The notes below the pieces were generated by a model that was not told where the DNA came from, searched no databases, and saw only the letters and a program-made list of their open reading frames with translations. Source: Clavaria fumosa (lineage: Eukaryota > Basidiomycota > Agaricomycetes > Agaricales > Clavariaceae). Taken from it: a stretch of 64,000 bases of DNA. How positions within the stretch are numbered: the stretch's first letter is position 1; every line of letters starts with the position of its first letter. Location of the stretch: positions 620,001 to 684,000 of the forward strand of contig OX637798.1 of assembly GCA_951802425.1 (NCBI GenBank). The letters are read 5' to 3'. Below are positions 32,777 to 45,572 of this stretch, piece after piece. The translations under genes were made by a program, and so were the position numbers.

Positions 32777-33081
32777 TGTCAGACTTAGTCTCACGGTTCA
32801 CACAACTTAACGTAAGGTCGATGATGACGATACTAACATAAGGGGAAAAGGGTACAAGTAAGAAAGCGACGTAGTATATATAGCGAGAGGTTCGGGAGTT
32901 GCCGGCGTTCCCACGCTCGGACCCCGTGCGTCACGTGATGCGTCCAGGCTCGGGTCACGTGATGTTCCCATTATGTAAGCCACCACCCGTTCGGGTCACG
33001 TGACTCGTGCGCAAACTTCCCGCAACTCTCTTGCAATCCTTTCTTGGCCTTTCCAACCTGCTTATGTAAGCGATCCTGACA
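32777..33081 (-). repeat. 5' LTR of element A
   Basis: 305 bp, one difference from the left copy. Followed on the right by the target duplication CTGCT and the continuing integrase of element B. Confidence 0.95.
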
Positions 33082-33086
33082 CTGCT

Positions 33087-34352
33087 GCTGGACACCCTGG
33101 GCCCCGGAAGTTGAGAGCAGCACTAGTGAAGGGTTATTGGTGGCCGGACATGGTAAAAGATGCAGATCGGTATGCCCAGGGGTGTGAGACATGCCAGCAG
33201 ACAAAGCCTGACCGTACCAAGCATGCTGCCCCACTGCACCCCCATCTGGTGCCCGATGGTCCCTGGTCGGTGATCTCATGGGACATAGTCGGTCCCCTCC
33301 CCCTCTCCCGTGGACATAATGCCATCCTTGTTATTGTCGACAAATTCACGAAACGGACACTGCTCGAAGCGATTGGGCTCAACCTCACAGGACTTGGAGC
33401 GGTGCGTCTCCTCTGGGATCAAGTGTTTCATGACCATGGAGTCCCTCACAAGGTTGTGAGTGACCAGGGGTCCCAGTTTGTGTCCCGCTTCATGAAGGAG
33501 TTCTACTCCATGGTCTGGGTAAAAGCAAATCCAAGTACTGCCTTTCATCCACAGACTGATGGACAGACGGAACGGGCGAACCAGGAGATGGAGATCTATC
33601 TCCGGGCTTATGTGGACCATCTCCAGGATGACTGGGCTGAATGGTTGTCCACTGCAGAGTTTGCTCTTAATAATCGTGAGCACTCAGCGACAGGACAGAC
33701 ACCTTTCTTCCTCGATTATGGATGACACCCATGGAATGGGGGGCTCCGGCCACCTTCTGAGGTGAACCCAGCAGCGGATGAGTGGATGGCTAAGTTTATG
33801 GAGTCCCGAAGAGCAGCCAAGGAGGCAATGGAGAAAGCGGTGGCAGCGATGAAGAAGAGCTATGATAAGGGGAAACGCCCAAGTCGGGAGTACTCTGAGG
33901 GAGATCTGGTCTGGCTGGATACTAGAAACTTGAAGATGGACCGGCCCTGTAAAAAGCTTGACAACAAGAGAGCAGGCCCCTTTGCAGTTGAGGAGAAGGT
34001 GGGACCTGCTGGGTATCGCCTCAAGCTCCCTCGGGCCTGGCGCATCCATTGGGTCTTCAACGAGTTGCTGTTGGCACCATACCACCCCCCTTCCTTCCCT
34101 TCTCAGAACCTGCCTCCCCCTCTGCCCCCTATGATTGATGATGACCACCTGGAGTATGATGTGGAGGCGATCCTTGATGTTAAGAAGGTGGGGCGTGGAG
34201 TGAGATACCTGGTGAAGTGGTTGGGATACCCTGTAGAGGAGAACACTTGGGAGCCACGATGGAACCTCACCAATGTGGCACTGCTTCTCCAGGACTTCTT
34301 CCTTGCTCACCCCGACAAGGCCAAGCTAGCTGGTCGGGACGCCCAGCCTTAA
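33087..34352 (+). pseudogene. Pol of element B, C-terminal part (integrase, chromodomain)
   Basis: Continues the integrase of B after the insertion: GHPGPRKLRAALVKGYWW, CETCQQTKPDRT, WDIVGPLPLSRG, STAFHPQTDGQTERANQEME, then a TGA at 33722-33724 (for CGA, in YGRHPWNGG). After the stop the frame resumes through SYDKGKRPSREYS and the chromodomain YLVKWLGYPVEENTWEP. Broken by that stop and by element A. Confidence 0.9.
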
Positions 34353-34363
34353 GAGGGGGGTGA

Positions 34364-34655
34364 TGTTAGGATTGCTTATGTAAGCCATCCCAAAGTGCAG
34401 TTGTGGAGAAACTGGGGAGGGTCGATTGGAAGGTCACATGACCTGTGGCTGGGTCGGATTATGTAATCATGTAAGATCACATGACCTGGGGCCTGGGCGC
34501 ATCACGTGATCCGAGGGTCCGAGCGTGGGAACGCCGGCAAGTGCCGAAGCGTTCACTATAAGTACTTTCACTTTTCCTTTTTTGTACTCTTTTCCCCTTA
34601 TCTTAGTATTGTCGTCATGACCTTACGCTTGAGTTGTGTGAGACCCAGTCTGATA
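34364..34655 (+). repeat. 3' LTR of element B
   Basis: 292 bp from TGTTAGGATTGC to CAGTCTGATA, followed by the target duplication TATGT at 34656-34660. It keeps the TCACGTGATCC segment missing from the left LTR. Confidence 0.92.
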
Positions 34656-34660
34656 TATGT

Positions 34661-35178
34661 ACATTTGATATATTCATGTTTCACGGTCTGCCCTATGCCC
34701 TACCCTAGTAGCATATAAGCCCCCATGTATCTCCATGATCCTCAGTTCGAATATTAACATTATTTCTGGTCCTTGCCACTTGGTCCATGCGTTAAGGGAC
34801 TTTGTCCTCACTGTTCTCAACAGTCCCGACAAGTTCCGCAAAACTCCGGCAGACTCTGATGGACTCCAGGTGATTTCCCTTCAGACTTCGTCCTTCCTTG
34901 TCCTGGAAAGCAAAGTACCAGCAAGGTTAAATTGGGACATGTATACACATGGTGGCACAACCCATAAGTTGAGGCCATAGTCCCCAACCCTTTTTGACCC
35001 CTTCTAGCTTTTGTGTAGAGGAGAAGTCCTTGTGCAACTCTGATCTGGACTCTGACTGGACTCCGCTCCACTCCAGCTTCGCCTTTGCCACCTTTTTTGG
35101 TCTCCTCTACACTACCCCTACCCCTTCTTGGCACAAAGAATCAGATCTTAACACACTTGAAAACTCCACACCTGACAC
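34661..35178. other. Unassigned spacer between element B and the CACTA element
   Basis: No gene recognised. Open frames here are short and unlike known proteins. Confidence 0.4.
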
Positions 35179-35181
35179 TCA

Positions 35182-35480
35182 CACTCTGTAAAAACACAAA
35201 GTCGTGTGAAGTCAAGGAAGTGTACACCTTTAGTCAATGATAGTCAACCATTAGTCATGTAATAGTCATCAAATTGATCAGTCAGGAACAGGATGTCATC
35301 TGGTGGGAAATCAGCCAGACAATAGTCAAACAATAGTCAGGCAGTAGTCAGGCAGTGGTCATCCAGTGGTTTTACAATTCTGATCATGTTATTTCCGGCT
35401 AAGCTTTGGATTTCCCATGGAACTCAGTCAGATGACAGTCAGGAAATAGTCAGGCAGTAGTCAAATGATAGTCATTTTAT
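35182..35480. repeat. Left terminal and subterminal repeats of the CACTA element
   Basis: Terminal inverted repeat followed by about a dozen copies of TAGTCA-like motifs between 35235 and 35475 (for example AGTAGTCAGGCAGTAGTCAG near 35341). In CACTA elements such repeats bind element-encoded protein. Confidence 0.75.
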
Positions 35481-36143
35481 AGTCTGATGCACTGGTCTGC
35501 ACACTCACATCCTGAAGTGCAAGATCTGAGGAAAAAGGAGGGCTACAGTAGAACTTTGGCAGATATATGATCTTGGGCAAAGTGCTGCTCATTGTCAGAA
35601 AGGTGGCAGTTGCTGGTGGCCACCACATGGGATCACATCCAACCAAATTCACAAGCATTGAAAGTGCTCACAGATGCACAGCATGGTTAGTTATGAAAAT
35701 GAAATGCAAGGATAAAAACAAGGATAAAAACAATATGACTTCCACTTCCCATTCCATAATGAGGAGAGCAGATGGAAACCAAGAAACAGAAGACACCCAC
35801 TAGAATCTCTGCATATGAAGTAGCAAAGAAGAGTCTGGTCACAAATTGGTAGGTTTGTTGATGTCTGAACTTCATGGTCCTGGCTCAACCTCACAACACA
35901 ACATCAAACCCAGCTTATGGATGATCAAGAACTCAGTCCTATAGCATATGCAGAGCAGTTCCCAGATCTGGACATGGTCAATGCACAGTCATCCAAAGAG
36001 CTCCCTGCATGTGCATGTCTGACACTTCTGATTGAGCTTAGCAAAGACCCATTGCTGTGCCAGGCAATGCTTAAATTCTAGGACAACACCCAGGCATCTG
36101 TGCTACTGACAGAGAAGGGGATCAACAAAATTGACAAGCATCC

Positions 36144-36395
36144 TTATTCTGTGAGTGTTCTTAGCCCATCAAGCTTCCTGCTGTCAGGATTGTTCATGAT
36201 GAGAGAGACAATATAAGGAGGGTATTTGTCATGTATGTCTTCTTTGCCAACCTTGAGTGCATCCATCAGCCATTTGCATGCAAGCTTATAGTCCTCTGGA
36301 TGAGTGTAGAGGATTCTGATCACCTTTGTCATTATGCCTGTTCTTCCCTGGCTTGTGTTCGATTTCATGAGAGATGTGGAGGAAGCTGACAGCAT
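36144..36395 (-). pseudogene. Short conserved-looking frame inside the CACTA element
   Basis: An 83-codon frame contains YTHPEDYKLACKWLMDALKV and DKYPPYIVSLIMNNPDSRKL, which reads like real protein and not chance coding. It may be a displaced C-terminal piece of an element gene. No family assigned. Confidence 0.35.
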
Positions 36396-37621
36396 TCAAA
36401 AAGATCTTTATTGTAAGCAGCTCTCCTTTGATGAATTGGTCAAACTTAAAGAGATTGCTGTGTTACAATGACAATTGAACATTAGCCAAGAAGATGGCTA
36501 GAATGATTCTGAATGAACCATTGTGCTGATTTTTCTTCACAAGGAGTGCACCTTGTGCAAACTAAGTCCACAGACAAATGGAATATGTTGATAGTATGAA
36601 TCTGTGGCAGCATAATTTACATCTAAACTCACTCAAATGCAAATAGCAATTCTTCTTCAGGACCTGAGTGGGGTAAGAATTGGCCACAAAAAACAAAGAG
36701 AAATGAGGTTCCTATCAGATGTTGATCTTCTTCTTCAAAAGATATTGTAAAGCAGCATATTCATTGAGAGGGCTCTGCATATATCACCCACACAATACTT
36801 TGTAGTTGATGACAGAGTGCTGAAAGCATCAACAGCCTGTTTGCTATGTTCATATATGTGGGCCACCTTATCCTAGACATACATGACCAGTATGTCATAT
36901 ATGTCATATGTGGGTGGAGTCTGGTCAGCCTGCCATGAAGCATTGTTTGCCTACTGTTTCCTATGCTCAGGATGTCCTTGACTCACTGAGATAGTCATGT
37001 GGTAGCCCTGAACTCTTTCTGCTGCAGCTAGACCTGCATCAGTTTTGATTGGCTTCCTCAGACCACCATCTAGGGAGTTCTTGTGATGACAAGGAGGACC
37101 AATGTAGTACCCTACAAACAGCACACACTGCATGTCATATAGGAGGAGCTGGTATTGGTAATGATGTCAACTCCATTGTGCTCAACCTGCCATTCCAATT
37201 CAGCCACCCTATGATTTTACCCATGAGCTGTATCCTTAGGTTTTGTCTTCCACTTTGTTTTAGAATTGCACCAATGAAATTCCTTTCTATTGTTACATCC
37301 TAATTACCTCCAGAATCACACCTTGACACGGCAACAGCAGCAGCAACAACAACTACTACTACTACTACAAGCAAGACTACTACAAACACATCTTGTAAAG
37401 CACAACTTATCCATCAGTAGAACCAGACTTGATGTGTACATTGAGTAAGTAGTTCTTTGTAGAGGAGAAGTCACCTAATCATTATACAAAGGTGTAGTAA
37501 ATATATGAGTGGCCCAATGGAGACTGACTCATACCATCTAGCAGCAGTGCTCATATGATATGCCAAGTAGACATGAATGGAATAGAGAAAGGCCTACAGC
37601 TTTACACAACTAGAAGCACAA

Positions 37622-38104
<483 letters not shown>

Positions 38105-38115
38105 AACAGCATCAA

Positions 38116-40955
38116 TTAACTTTCTTCCTCATCTTCTCCTTCTCCTTCTCTATCATTGATTTCTACACCAGATTCCTCTGGGTGTAAGATTCCTAATCCT
38201 GGATGTTTCCTCAGAATGTAAACATGCTCATTTCCATTCCAAATCCCAACAATGTTGCAGAGGTCTGATGCCAGTAAAATGCAGATGTCCTTTGACCAAC
38301 ATCCTCTCCACTGCTTCAGAACTTGGTGAACATTAACCAATGAATGATAGAGCACCAGCAGTTGTTGTGTCTCTATCACTTCATACATTGCAATTGCTTC
38401 ACCAAACAATGGCTCTGCAGTTCCCTCCACCTTGGCTTCAAAATATCATGCAGACCTGGTTGGAGGGTTGTCTCCCAACTCACTCAGTTGACTGTGGAGC
38501 ACAGCCTTACCAGGAATCCTAACTTTTGCCCATCTCTGCAATTTGAGACCAGGGTCAAAGTCCCTCCCCAACCAGGTACAGATTTCTTTCAAATGTAAGA
38601 AAAACTTCTGACCCACAGCAAATTCCTTTTTCAGGATTTTGACCTGTTTGATTGGCCTCAAAACATCCCTTGGAGCTTCTTGTGCTTTCAGGGACAAAAC
38701 TGGATAGTAAAGCAGTAATGCCCTGACTAATTCTCTCTCAAATATGATGTTGGCCAAGTTTGCAAAAGGACATTTCTTTGAGTGGATCTGATGACCCATT
38801 TCTCCAATAGCCCTTTCCACTGTTGCTTGGGAACCAAGTCTGATTGAGCCATTCCATTCCACATGCCTTGGAATGTGGATGAGTTGAAATATACAAAGCC
38901 TGAACCTGGAAACTTTTTTTGAGTCCTTGCCAACATACAGCCTCTCAAATCCTTCCAGAAACTTCTTTATTAAGACATGGAGCTCATGGGGCTCACTTTC
39001 AGTCCTTGGACAGATTGTCATAGAGAACTCAACAGCTTCAACAAAAAGAGAGAAGTTCTCCAGAACTGTAGGTTTGAATCCCAGTTCAATTCCAATTGGC
39101 AGAATATACTAATGGAGCAATGCCATCCATTCATAAACTTTGTACTGACTTTGACACTTTAGATGGGGGTCATGAACAAGTCCACAAAGTGCAGGAGGAA
39201 GTGTTGACATTCCCTTAGTCACAAGGTGACCAAGGTGAGAAGCCTTCTCAGCATCTAAGTGGATAGACTCAGATGGTGAGCTGAAGACTGTCCACAAATC
39301 CCAAATGAATGCCATGCAGTTTTCATAAAGAAGATGGAATGGATCCAGAGGAAAGAATGTGGGACGTATGAATACAGGGCTAGCAGCACACAGAGGCATC
39401 TGTGCTATGCCTGTTTCTCTAGTGATAGCCATTCAGGCTGCTTGGCTTCTTGCACCCTGCAGTTTTTCTATCATATCCCAATATGAGCTCTCATCATGTA
39501 TTGGCAAATTATCCAGATCATATGATGTTGGTCATTCAGGGTTGTAAGTTTCACTTTCTGGTGGTGCAATAGGGTAGTACTGAGCCTTTGCACCTTTTAT
39601 TCTGCTTGCTCATGCACCCCTAACCATACTGAAATGGTCTCCATAGATTGCTGAATGGCCTGCCATCCCATTGAGCTTGGCTGATCCCAGCATGTCCCCA
39701 AGGCCATACAAATATAAGCTCGGTTGAGAAAATAGGATGAATCCACTGCATCCCACATCCATATCTCTTCACTAGCTTTTGCCATTTCTTCAAACAGGGG
39801 GTAGAAGAATGATTCAATATTCCCAGGAGCCTTTGGTCCTGGAGTGGCAAAGCCAATAATAGAATTTCCTGACTGATATTGAATCTCAGGGGGAAGGTTG
39901 AGGAGAATCACAATCAAGAGCCAAGTTTCTGATTGCTTCTTCATTGTTAACTGAGCCCCATCTGTAGAAATTGCTAATGCAATGTCACGTGAGTCCTTGA
40001 AGAGGTCCATATTTTTATAATGGTGCATATGGACTTTGGCATTTGCAAAATCTGAATATCTATGCAGCTCAGATGCTGTAGCCACTAGGTGCAGAGCCTG
40101 CTGCAGACACTTGTCTCGATAATGCAAAAGCTGTGAGGTCTCTGCATTGGCAAACATTGCCCTGATGGTTCCCATTATTTCCAGTCACAGCATTTGAGCA
40201 CAAGGTTTTTGTCTTTTGGACTTGCTGCTCTGCTTTCAGAAGCATGGTTCACCACATACTTTCCCATCTTGAATGAAAGGGCAAGAATCTCTGTCTTCAA
40301 ACTCTCCAGTATAAGCAATACAAGTGTGGGGACAGATGTCAATCTGTACAGGCCTCAAACCTGTCAGTTTAACTGCATGACTTTTTGCAGCATGTAATGA
40401 CATTATCTCCACCCCAGCTGCAGCCTCAAGCACTTTGGCATGAGAATTATATGCCTTCAGAGTTCCCCCAGTTGCCCTCCAAGCAACATAGTGCCTCAAT
40501 GAATGCAATTCAGATGCACTCAATTCCTCAACTTGAGGCATTGGAGAAGTTGGCATTGGGGGGACAGTATACCCTCCAAGCAGGTTTTGATGGAGTCCCA
40601 TCAAAGAGCTTGGGAGACTGAATTTCACATCCCCCTCTGGTTCATCATCTGAATGACTTCTCTCCCACCCAACATTATCCCCACTATCCAGGCCATCATT
40701 CAGGCCATCATCCAGGCCATCATCCAAACCACCATCCAGACCATCATCCATCTCATCATCACCCTTGCTCCCAGAACTTTCCAAGCCACTGGAACAAGTT
40801 ATTCTATCCTCTGCTGCAGGGAACACCAGCAGCTCCATAGGGGATGAGACATCTTCATCTTCATCTGCTTTCAGATGAGATTTTTGTACATATAGACTAG
40901 CATGTAATAAAGTAGGAAAGAAATTCACCATCTGCATCATCTGATTGTTCAGCAT
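38116..40955 (-). pseudogene. Transposase relic of the CACTA element (Tnp2/Plavaka-like)
   Basis: Read 3' to 5' on +: an acidic N-terminal region with 12-bp repeats; RAMFANAETSQLLHYRD; DIALAISTDGAQLTMKKQSE (the STDG block of the catalytic core); LNLPPEIQYQSGNSIIGFAT; ASPVFIRPTFFPLDPFHLLY; SRFRLCIFQLIHIPRHVEWN; GSIRLGSQATVERAIGEMGH; FANLANIIFERELVRALLLY; and a C-terminal segment ending in acidic residues at 38116. In-frame TGA codons near 40237 and 40195, a frameshift near 39690, and further stops break it. The order and spacing of blocks still match full-length transposases of mushroom elements. I am sure of a DDE-type transposase relic, less so of the subfamily. Confidence 0.75.
40686..40755. 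repeat. 12-bp tandem repeat in the transposase gene
   Basis: About five to six copies of a CAGGCCATCATC-like unit, encoding an Asp/Gly/Leu repeat on the minus strand. Confidence 0.8.
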
Positions 40956-41707
40956 CTATTAAATTTGCCATTTGAGTATGAATAAAATTAAGGTGAGGCA
41001 AACATTACCTTGTATTGCTGAAGGATCTGAGCACATAATAAATAAGTCAATTTCTATTAAATTAGTCCCAGGCCTACTGTACCTTGATCTATGTCCATGG
41101 TCCCTATATGTCAGCATCAGCATGTGAAACAGTTCAGTGAGGTGAACATTATCTTACCTTGGCCAATATAGGATTCTTGGCCGGTATAAGATTCTGAAGG
41201 GCCAGAAATGTTAATCTAATATTTGCATCAAATAAAACATATAAAACATACCCTTAGAGTCCATTTCAGCTAGTGTAAATGAAGACTATGAGCAAAGAAC
41301 TTGAGATATGGAATGAGACTTACCTTGTTGACCAGATTCTATGTCTGAGAGAGAGTCCATGGTCCTCTCAATAAGTCCTGTAAGTGCATAAGGAACTCAT
41401 CAGTATGGCCACCTTGGCTCAGTAGATCTGAGTCATCCTTGAGGTGCCTGTGGATAGTCCTCAGAGCCCTACTGCGAGAGGAAAAGCACTGAGAGCAGTA
41501 GCAGAACATCCAGAAGTAGAGAGGGTGCAGAGGGAGAGAGGATGTGGAGGGCAAGGTGCAGCAGTGCGGGCATCAGCATTCCAGCACTCACATCAGCACT
41601 TTGTCGCCGCTTTGTGGCGTGGGAGTAATATTTGAGGCTGTGCGCAGCATGCAGTTGCAAAGCAAAGTACAACTCATCAGCCCGCTATCCCTATCCCCCT
41701 CTTCTCC

Positions 41708-43735
41708 ATGGCTCCCTCTGTTTTCCCCCAACTGATTATGTTTGATAATGACACTCTTTTTCAAATGCCCAACACCCCCTCATTTTCCTCATCACTTCAA
41801 TCTCAACCAGCTTGCCACGACAATGCCATGATGCATCTGATGCCCCCTTCGCTTCGTATTGAACACCTTGAGCTTGCAGACCTCCTCAAGAACCCTCATG
41901 TACAACAGATGTACAATAACTGGCAGGATGCATCCACACAGGCTGTCAAGGCACTACAAATGCAACAAGTTCTTTATCTCGAAAACAACCACCTTCGCAC
42001 AGAGATTGAGGATCTCAAGACCACCAATTGGTGACAATTAGGGTTCCTTTTTTTCTTTTTTCTCTTTTTCCTCTTTGTTTACTCATTAATTCAAATATAG
42101 GAGAAAGATTTCACCATTGCCAGGAACGACTTCAATCTTGCCCAGTGACTTGTACTCAAGCATATCATTTGACTTCCAACCAGCGATGAGACTGACCAAA
42201 TACCCACCTGAAGTTCTCTGGTGCCTTGACAACTGTAAACATGATCCCGACATGAAGATTTCCAAGTCAAATTTATCAAGACCCACAATGGACAAAGCTA
42301 TCCACCATCCTGATGGGATGATGGTCTCCACTGGTGAATGGTCTGTGATCAAGGCGACAGCTCGGCTTGTCAAAATCGACCTCCTGCAACTCCCTCCACC
42401 ATCCGATTGATGAGTGAAAGGATGCCCCAAGACCAAGACATATTTCCGCACCTACTTCCCTCAGGAAAGGACAACCACAATCGCAAAGATGGAGAAGCAA
42501 CAGCCCCTTTTGAGGCTCTGCGCTGCGCACTGGAAGGCAGATCATGTCCTCAGTAATTCTCTCCTTATTCAAAATGACAAGTCCAAAGATTGTGACTATG
42601 ATGAAACCGAGGACAATACGACATCGCACAGCACCAATCCGTCCGCCCGCCCTACCGCCCGTCCTCCCACTTATCCCCTGCCCTCCCCCAGTGGTTCGAA
42701 GCGACCTACATCGCCTATGCAATCTCCCAAGAACAAAAAGAACAAAACTACTGGTACATACACTTTTTCAGTTTCAAGCATTATCTCATTGCATATTTAC
42801 ATGTAGATCCCCTGAAATGCACCAAGTTTGCCACCCCAGGCTTCCTAAAACCCAAGAGTAAGATTACCTCTACAAGTACCATTCCAGGCCCCAGCACAAG
42901 TGCTACCAGCAGTGTGAATGCGAATACAAGCATTGGCACGACAGCCAGCATCAACACAAGTACTGCTGCCATGACTCACACAACTCACAGCCTCTCGATC
43001 TCATCAAGAAAAGGGAAGGCTCGTGCAGACGGCAATGCAACTACCGACAGTGCCTCGAATCTGGTCACCAACCAGGGCACAACCTATGACCTACAACTGA
43101 TGGCTCCTCAAATCAAATGACTGATAAGAATAATGTGCAGGCCAGCAGCAGCATCAACACTGGCGATGGCGCAAATGCGTGTAGCGCTCATATTGTAGCC
43201 TCTTGTGCGTCCCAAGTTCTTTGCACAATATTCGCCTGCTCACATCAATCACATTTCATGCAGTTGAAAGTCTTAAAGGTATGTAATGTACTCTTATTAC
43301 GTCTAGTTTGACATTACTGAGCCGCACATCTTTAACAGTCTTATTTTCGCAAGAATTTTCGTCGATTCCACTTGCCATCAACCTCCTTGATGCCATGAGC
43401 ATGAACATCATCCCCGACAGTGCTCAACCTTCTCAAGAGATGATTGCCTTCATTGAACGCATCAAGAACGCCGACCCAAATGACCCAAGCATCTCTGAAG
43501 ATGATGGGAATGAGAGCTGGGGCCATGCCCAGTTCACTTCCAGTCATCTCTCCTTGCATAGTGTGCTGACCAGTTGGGACAGTGTTGGAAACACCACAAC
43601 TGCCTGTTAATTGATTGCTGCTGCCCTCAAGACCTCAGTCGTTGCAAGATATATTTGCACTCAGAAGGGAATCAAGCTGTCATCATACTTGAGTGATATG
43701 TATTTAGGTATGGTCATTGAACAGCTTTGGGAGGT
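41708..43735 (+). pseudogene. Accessory gene of the CACTA element, broken
   Basis: First exon 41708-42034 (MAPSVFPQLIMFDNDTLFQM to LRTEIEDLKTTNW) ends in a coiled coil. Later pieces read AMRLTKYPPEVLWCLDNCKH, a segment with WKADHVLSNSLL followed by Ser/Thr/Pro-rich linkers with KNKKNK, and DSVGNTTTAC, then TAA, LIAAALKTSVVARYIC and LSSYLSDMYL. The pieces read as one protein interrupted by introns plus at least one true stop (near 43609). It may be the TNPA-like DNA-binding partner of the transposase, by position; no domain proves this. Confidence 0.5.
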
Positions 43736-44329
43736 GTGGAGAAGTAAAGAAATGGTGCATTGTTTCTGTCTTGGGATTTCTTCTACTTATTCCAAACATG
43801 TAGGTCACAGCTCCTTCATTGTTGGATGTGGCAACTTCGGCGGCGGCCCCACCCCCTCCTCTGCAGACGCTGGCCAGTTCCGCAGTTATGCCCCCCCCCC
43901 AACCAGCACTTCGCACCCAGTTGCAGGTAAACTCTGCTTCTGTTATTAGAGTGCAAACGGACTCACCTTGTCTAGCTTTTGACGAAAGAGGAGCTCAAAG
44001 AGCCCCTCAAGCAGAGCTCTCAAGCTGGTGCGGCAAAGAAGAGCTGCACCAAAGAAGGTTTTTATGCTTCTTGTTCTCAGATGGATTTCTAACCTTTATG
44101 AGCTACAGATCTAATATCCGTGGTTCTGTGTGAAACAAATATTTCAGTGGAGGTGATTGAAGGGATTGTAGGCTCAGTAAGCATTCCTTAGATGATATTG
44201 ATAATTTCTTACAGTTATTCAGCAACAAGGGAAGAAAGGAGTCCAGAGGGGTTGATGTAGAGCAGGTAGCGCATCATAACACCCTTGAAATTGTTGGACT
44301 TTGCCTCGACTTTAGCCTTGCAATCTATG

Positions 44330-44648
44330 ACTTTTGCTTGACTATTTGCAACATTTACCTGACTAATGTTTGACATTGAGTTGACAAAGTGGGAAAATTG
44401 ATTATTATCAATATAATTAGCTGACATTTTATTGACTATTACTTGACTATTACTTGACTTTTACCCAACCTAGCTTGACTGTTGCTTGACTATAGCTAGT
44501 ACTGTGCCGATGCCAATGGTTGACTATTATGCAACTGATTCAGTCCAGCGGCAGTCAGGCAAATGCAGCAAAAAGGGCATTTAGTCAAGTTGCCCCTCAA
44601 ACTTGACTATTACTGTGCAATAGCTGGACTTTGTGTTTTTACAGAGGG
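44330..44648. repeat. Right subterminal and terminal repeats of the CACTA element
   Basis: Repeated TTGACTATT and TTGACT motifs (complement of the left-end TAGTCA motifs) at 44335-44490 and 44583-44625, then the terminal inverted repeat ending CAGAGGG at 44648. Confidence 0.75.
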
Positions 44649-44651
44649 TCA

Positions 44652-45572
44652 CAGGTCATGACCTAGTTAAATAAGCATATACATAACTATAACTACAGGG
44701 GGATTCTCGGATCATAAGCAATGTAGTTATAGACTATTGGGAGAAGAAGGGGAGCATAATTTGAAAGGTATATGCAGCTGACTGTTGGTGGCATGTTTGA
44801 GTGTTAAGGTCGCAAGGTCATAAGAGCGGTCATGTGGGTGATGCTAGTGATGCAGGTGATGCTAGTGGTGCAGGTGACTTTGGGCAGGAGGTCATGTGGG
44901 TAATGCTGGTAATGCAGGTAATGCAGGTAACACTTGTAATGTATTAGCACTGGTAGTGGTAGCACCAGGGGTGCCACACAGCAAGTCATGTGTCAGCTGA
45001 AGGGGATGTGCAACAGTGTGTTGCACATTGAGATGGCAGGTTCAGACAAAATATATGCATGGGGTGAGCTCGTGTGAGGTTGCATGAGTATAGTGGGGTG
45101 GTCGCAAGTGTCGTGTAAAGGCAAGGGAAGTCTGGGAAGGTTCCAGAAGAGAGCGGCGGGTTTCAGAGGTATGCAGGGGGGTTTGCAAGGTTATCAAGAA
45201 GTGTTGGGAGGTCCATAGGTGCTGGTAGGGTTGGTTTGGGTAAGGAAAAATGGGTGGGTCCTGACAATTAGACTTTGGGGTTTGGATATGGTGACTGAAC
45301 ACATTTCTGGGCAATTCTTAGTATTTGTTTTGCAATTCTTTCTCCATAGATCTTCTTTGACACTATTCCACTTTAACTACTTCTTTTACTATATAATCTT
45401 CAGAGCTGTAGTAGATACTGCAGCATATGACATAAACTCAATTACCCACTTATGTGCAAGGATTGCAGTTGAGAGCCACCCTAAGTAATTGGCTGGGTGT
45501 CACATAGTGGCCATCCTCTCATGTACACTTGACCAGACCACACTGGAAAGAACAACACCTACAGTAGATTAA
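44652..45572. other. Spacer with a decayed LTR-like block
   Basis: A stretch at about 45260-45500 resembles 61570-61810 of the solo LTR in element C (shared TTTCTGGGCAATTCTTAG and GCATATGACATAAACTC). It is therefore an old, diverged copy of that LTR family. A GGTGATGCTAGT-like short repeat lies at 44835-44940. No gene seen. Confidence 0.5.

Larger units (their letters stand above)
27186..33081 (-). mobile_element. Chromovirus A (Ty3/gypsy), young and apparently intact
   Basis: A 5,896-bp element on the reverse strand, bounded by 305-bp LTRs (ends TGTCAG and CTGACA) that I find to differ at one base (C against T near 27360 and 32949). The target duplication CTGCT is exact (27181-27185 and 33082-33086) and splits the integrase of element B. 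Gag (334 aa) and pol (1,207 codons) are open throughout. Near-identical LTRs, open frames and the nested position all indicate a recent insertion. Confidence 0.96.
23164..34655 (+). mobile_element. Chromovirus B (Ty3/gypsy), interrupted by element A
   Basis: LTRs at both ends (TGTTAGG to CTGATA) are flanked by an exact 5-bp target duplication TATGT (23159-23163 and 34656-34660). Without the inserted element A its own length is about 5.6 kb. Order is gag, protease, reverse transcriptase, RNase H, integrase, chromodomain. The pol frame carries several stops, most of them TGA where A has CGA. The left LTR lacks about 27 bp present in the right one. Confidence 0.92.
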
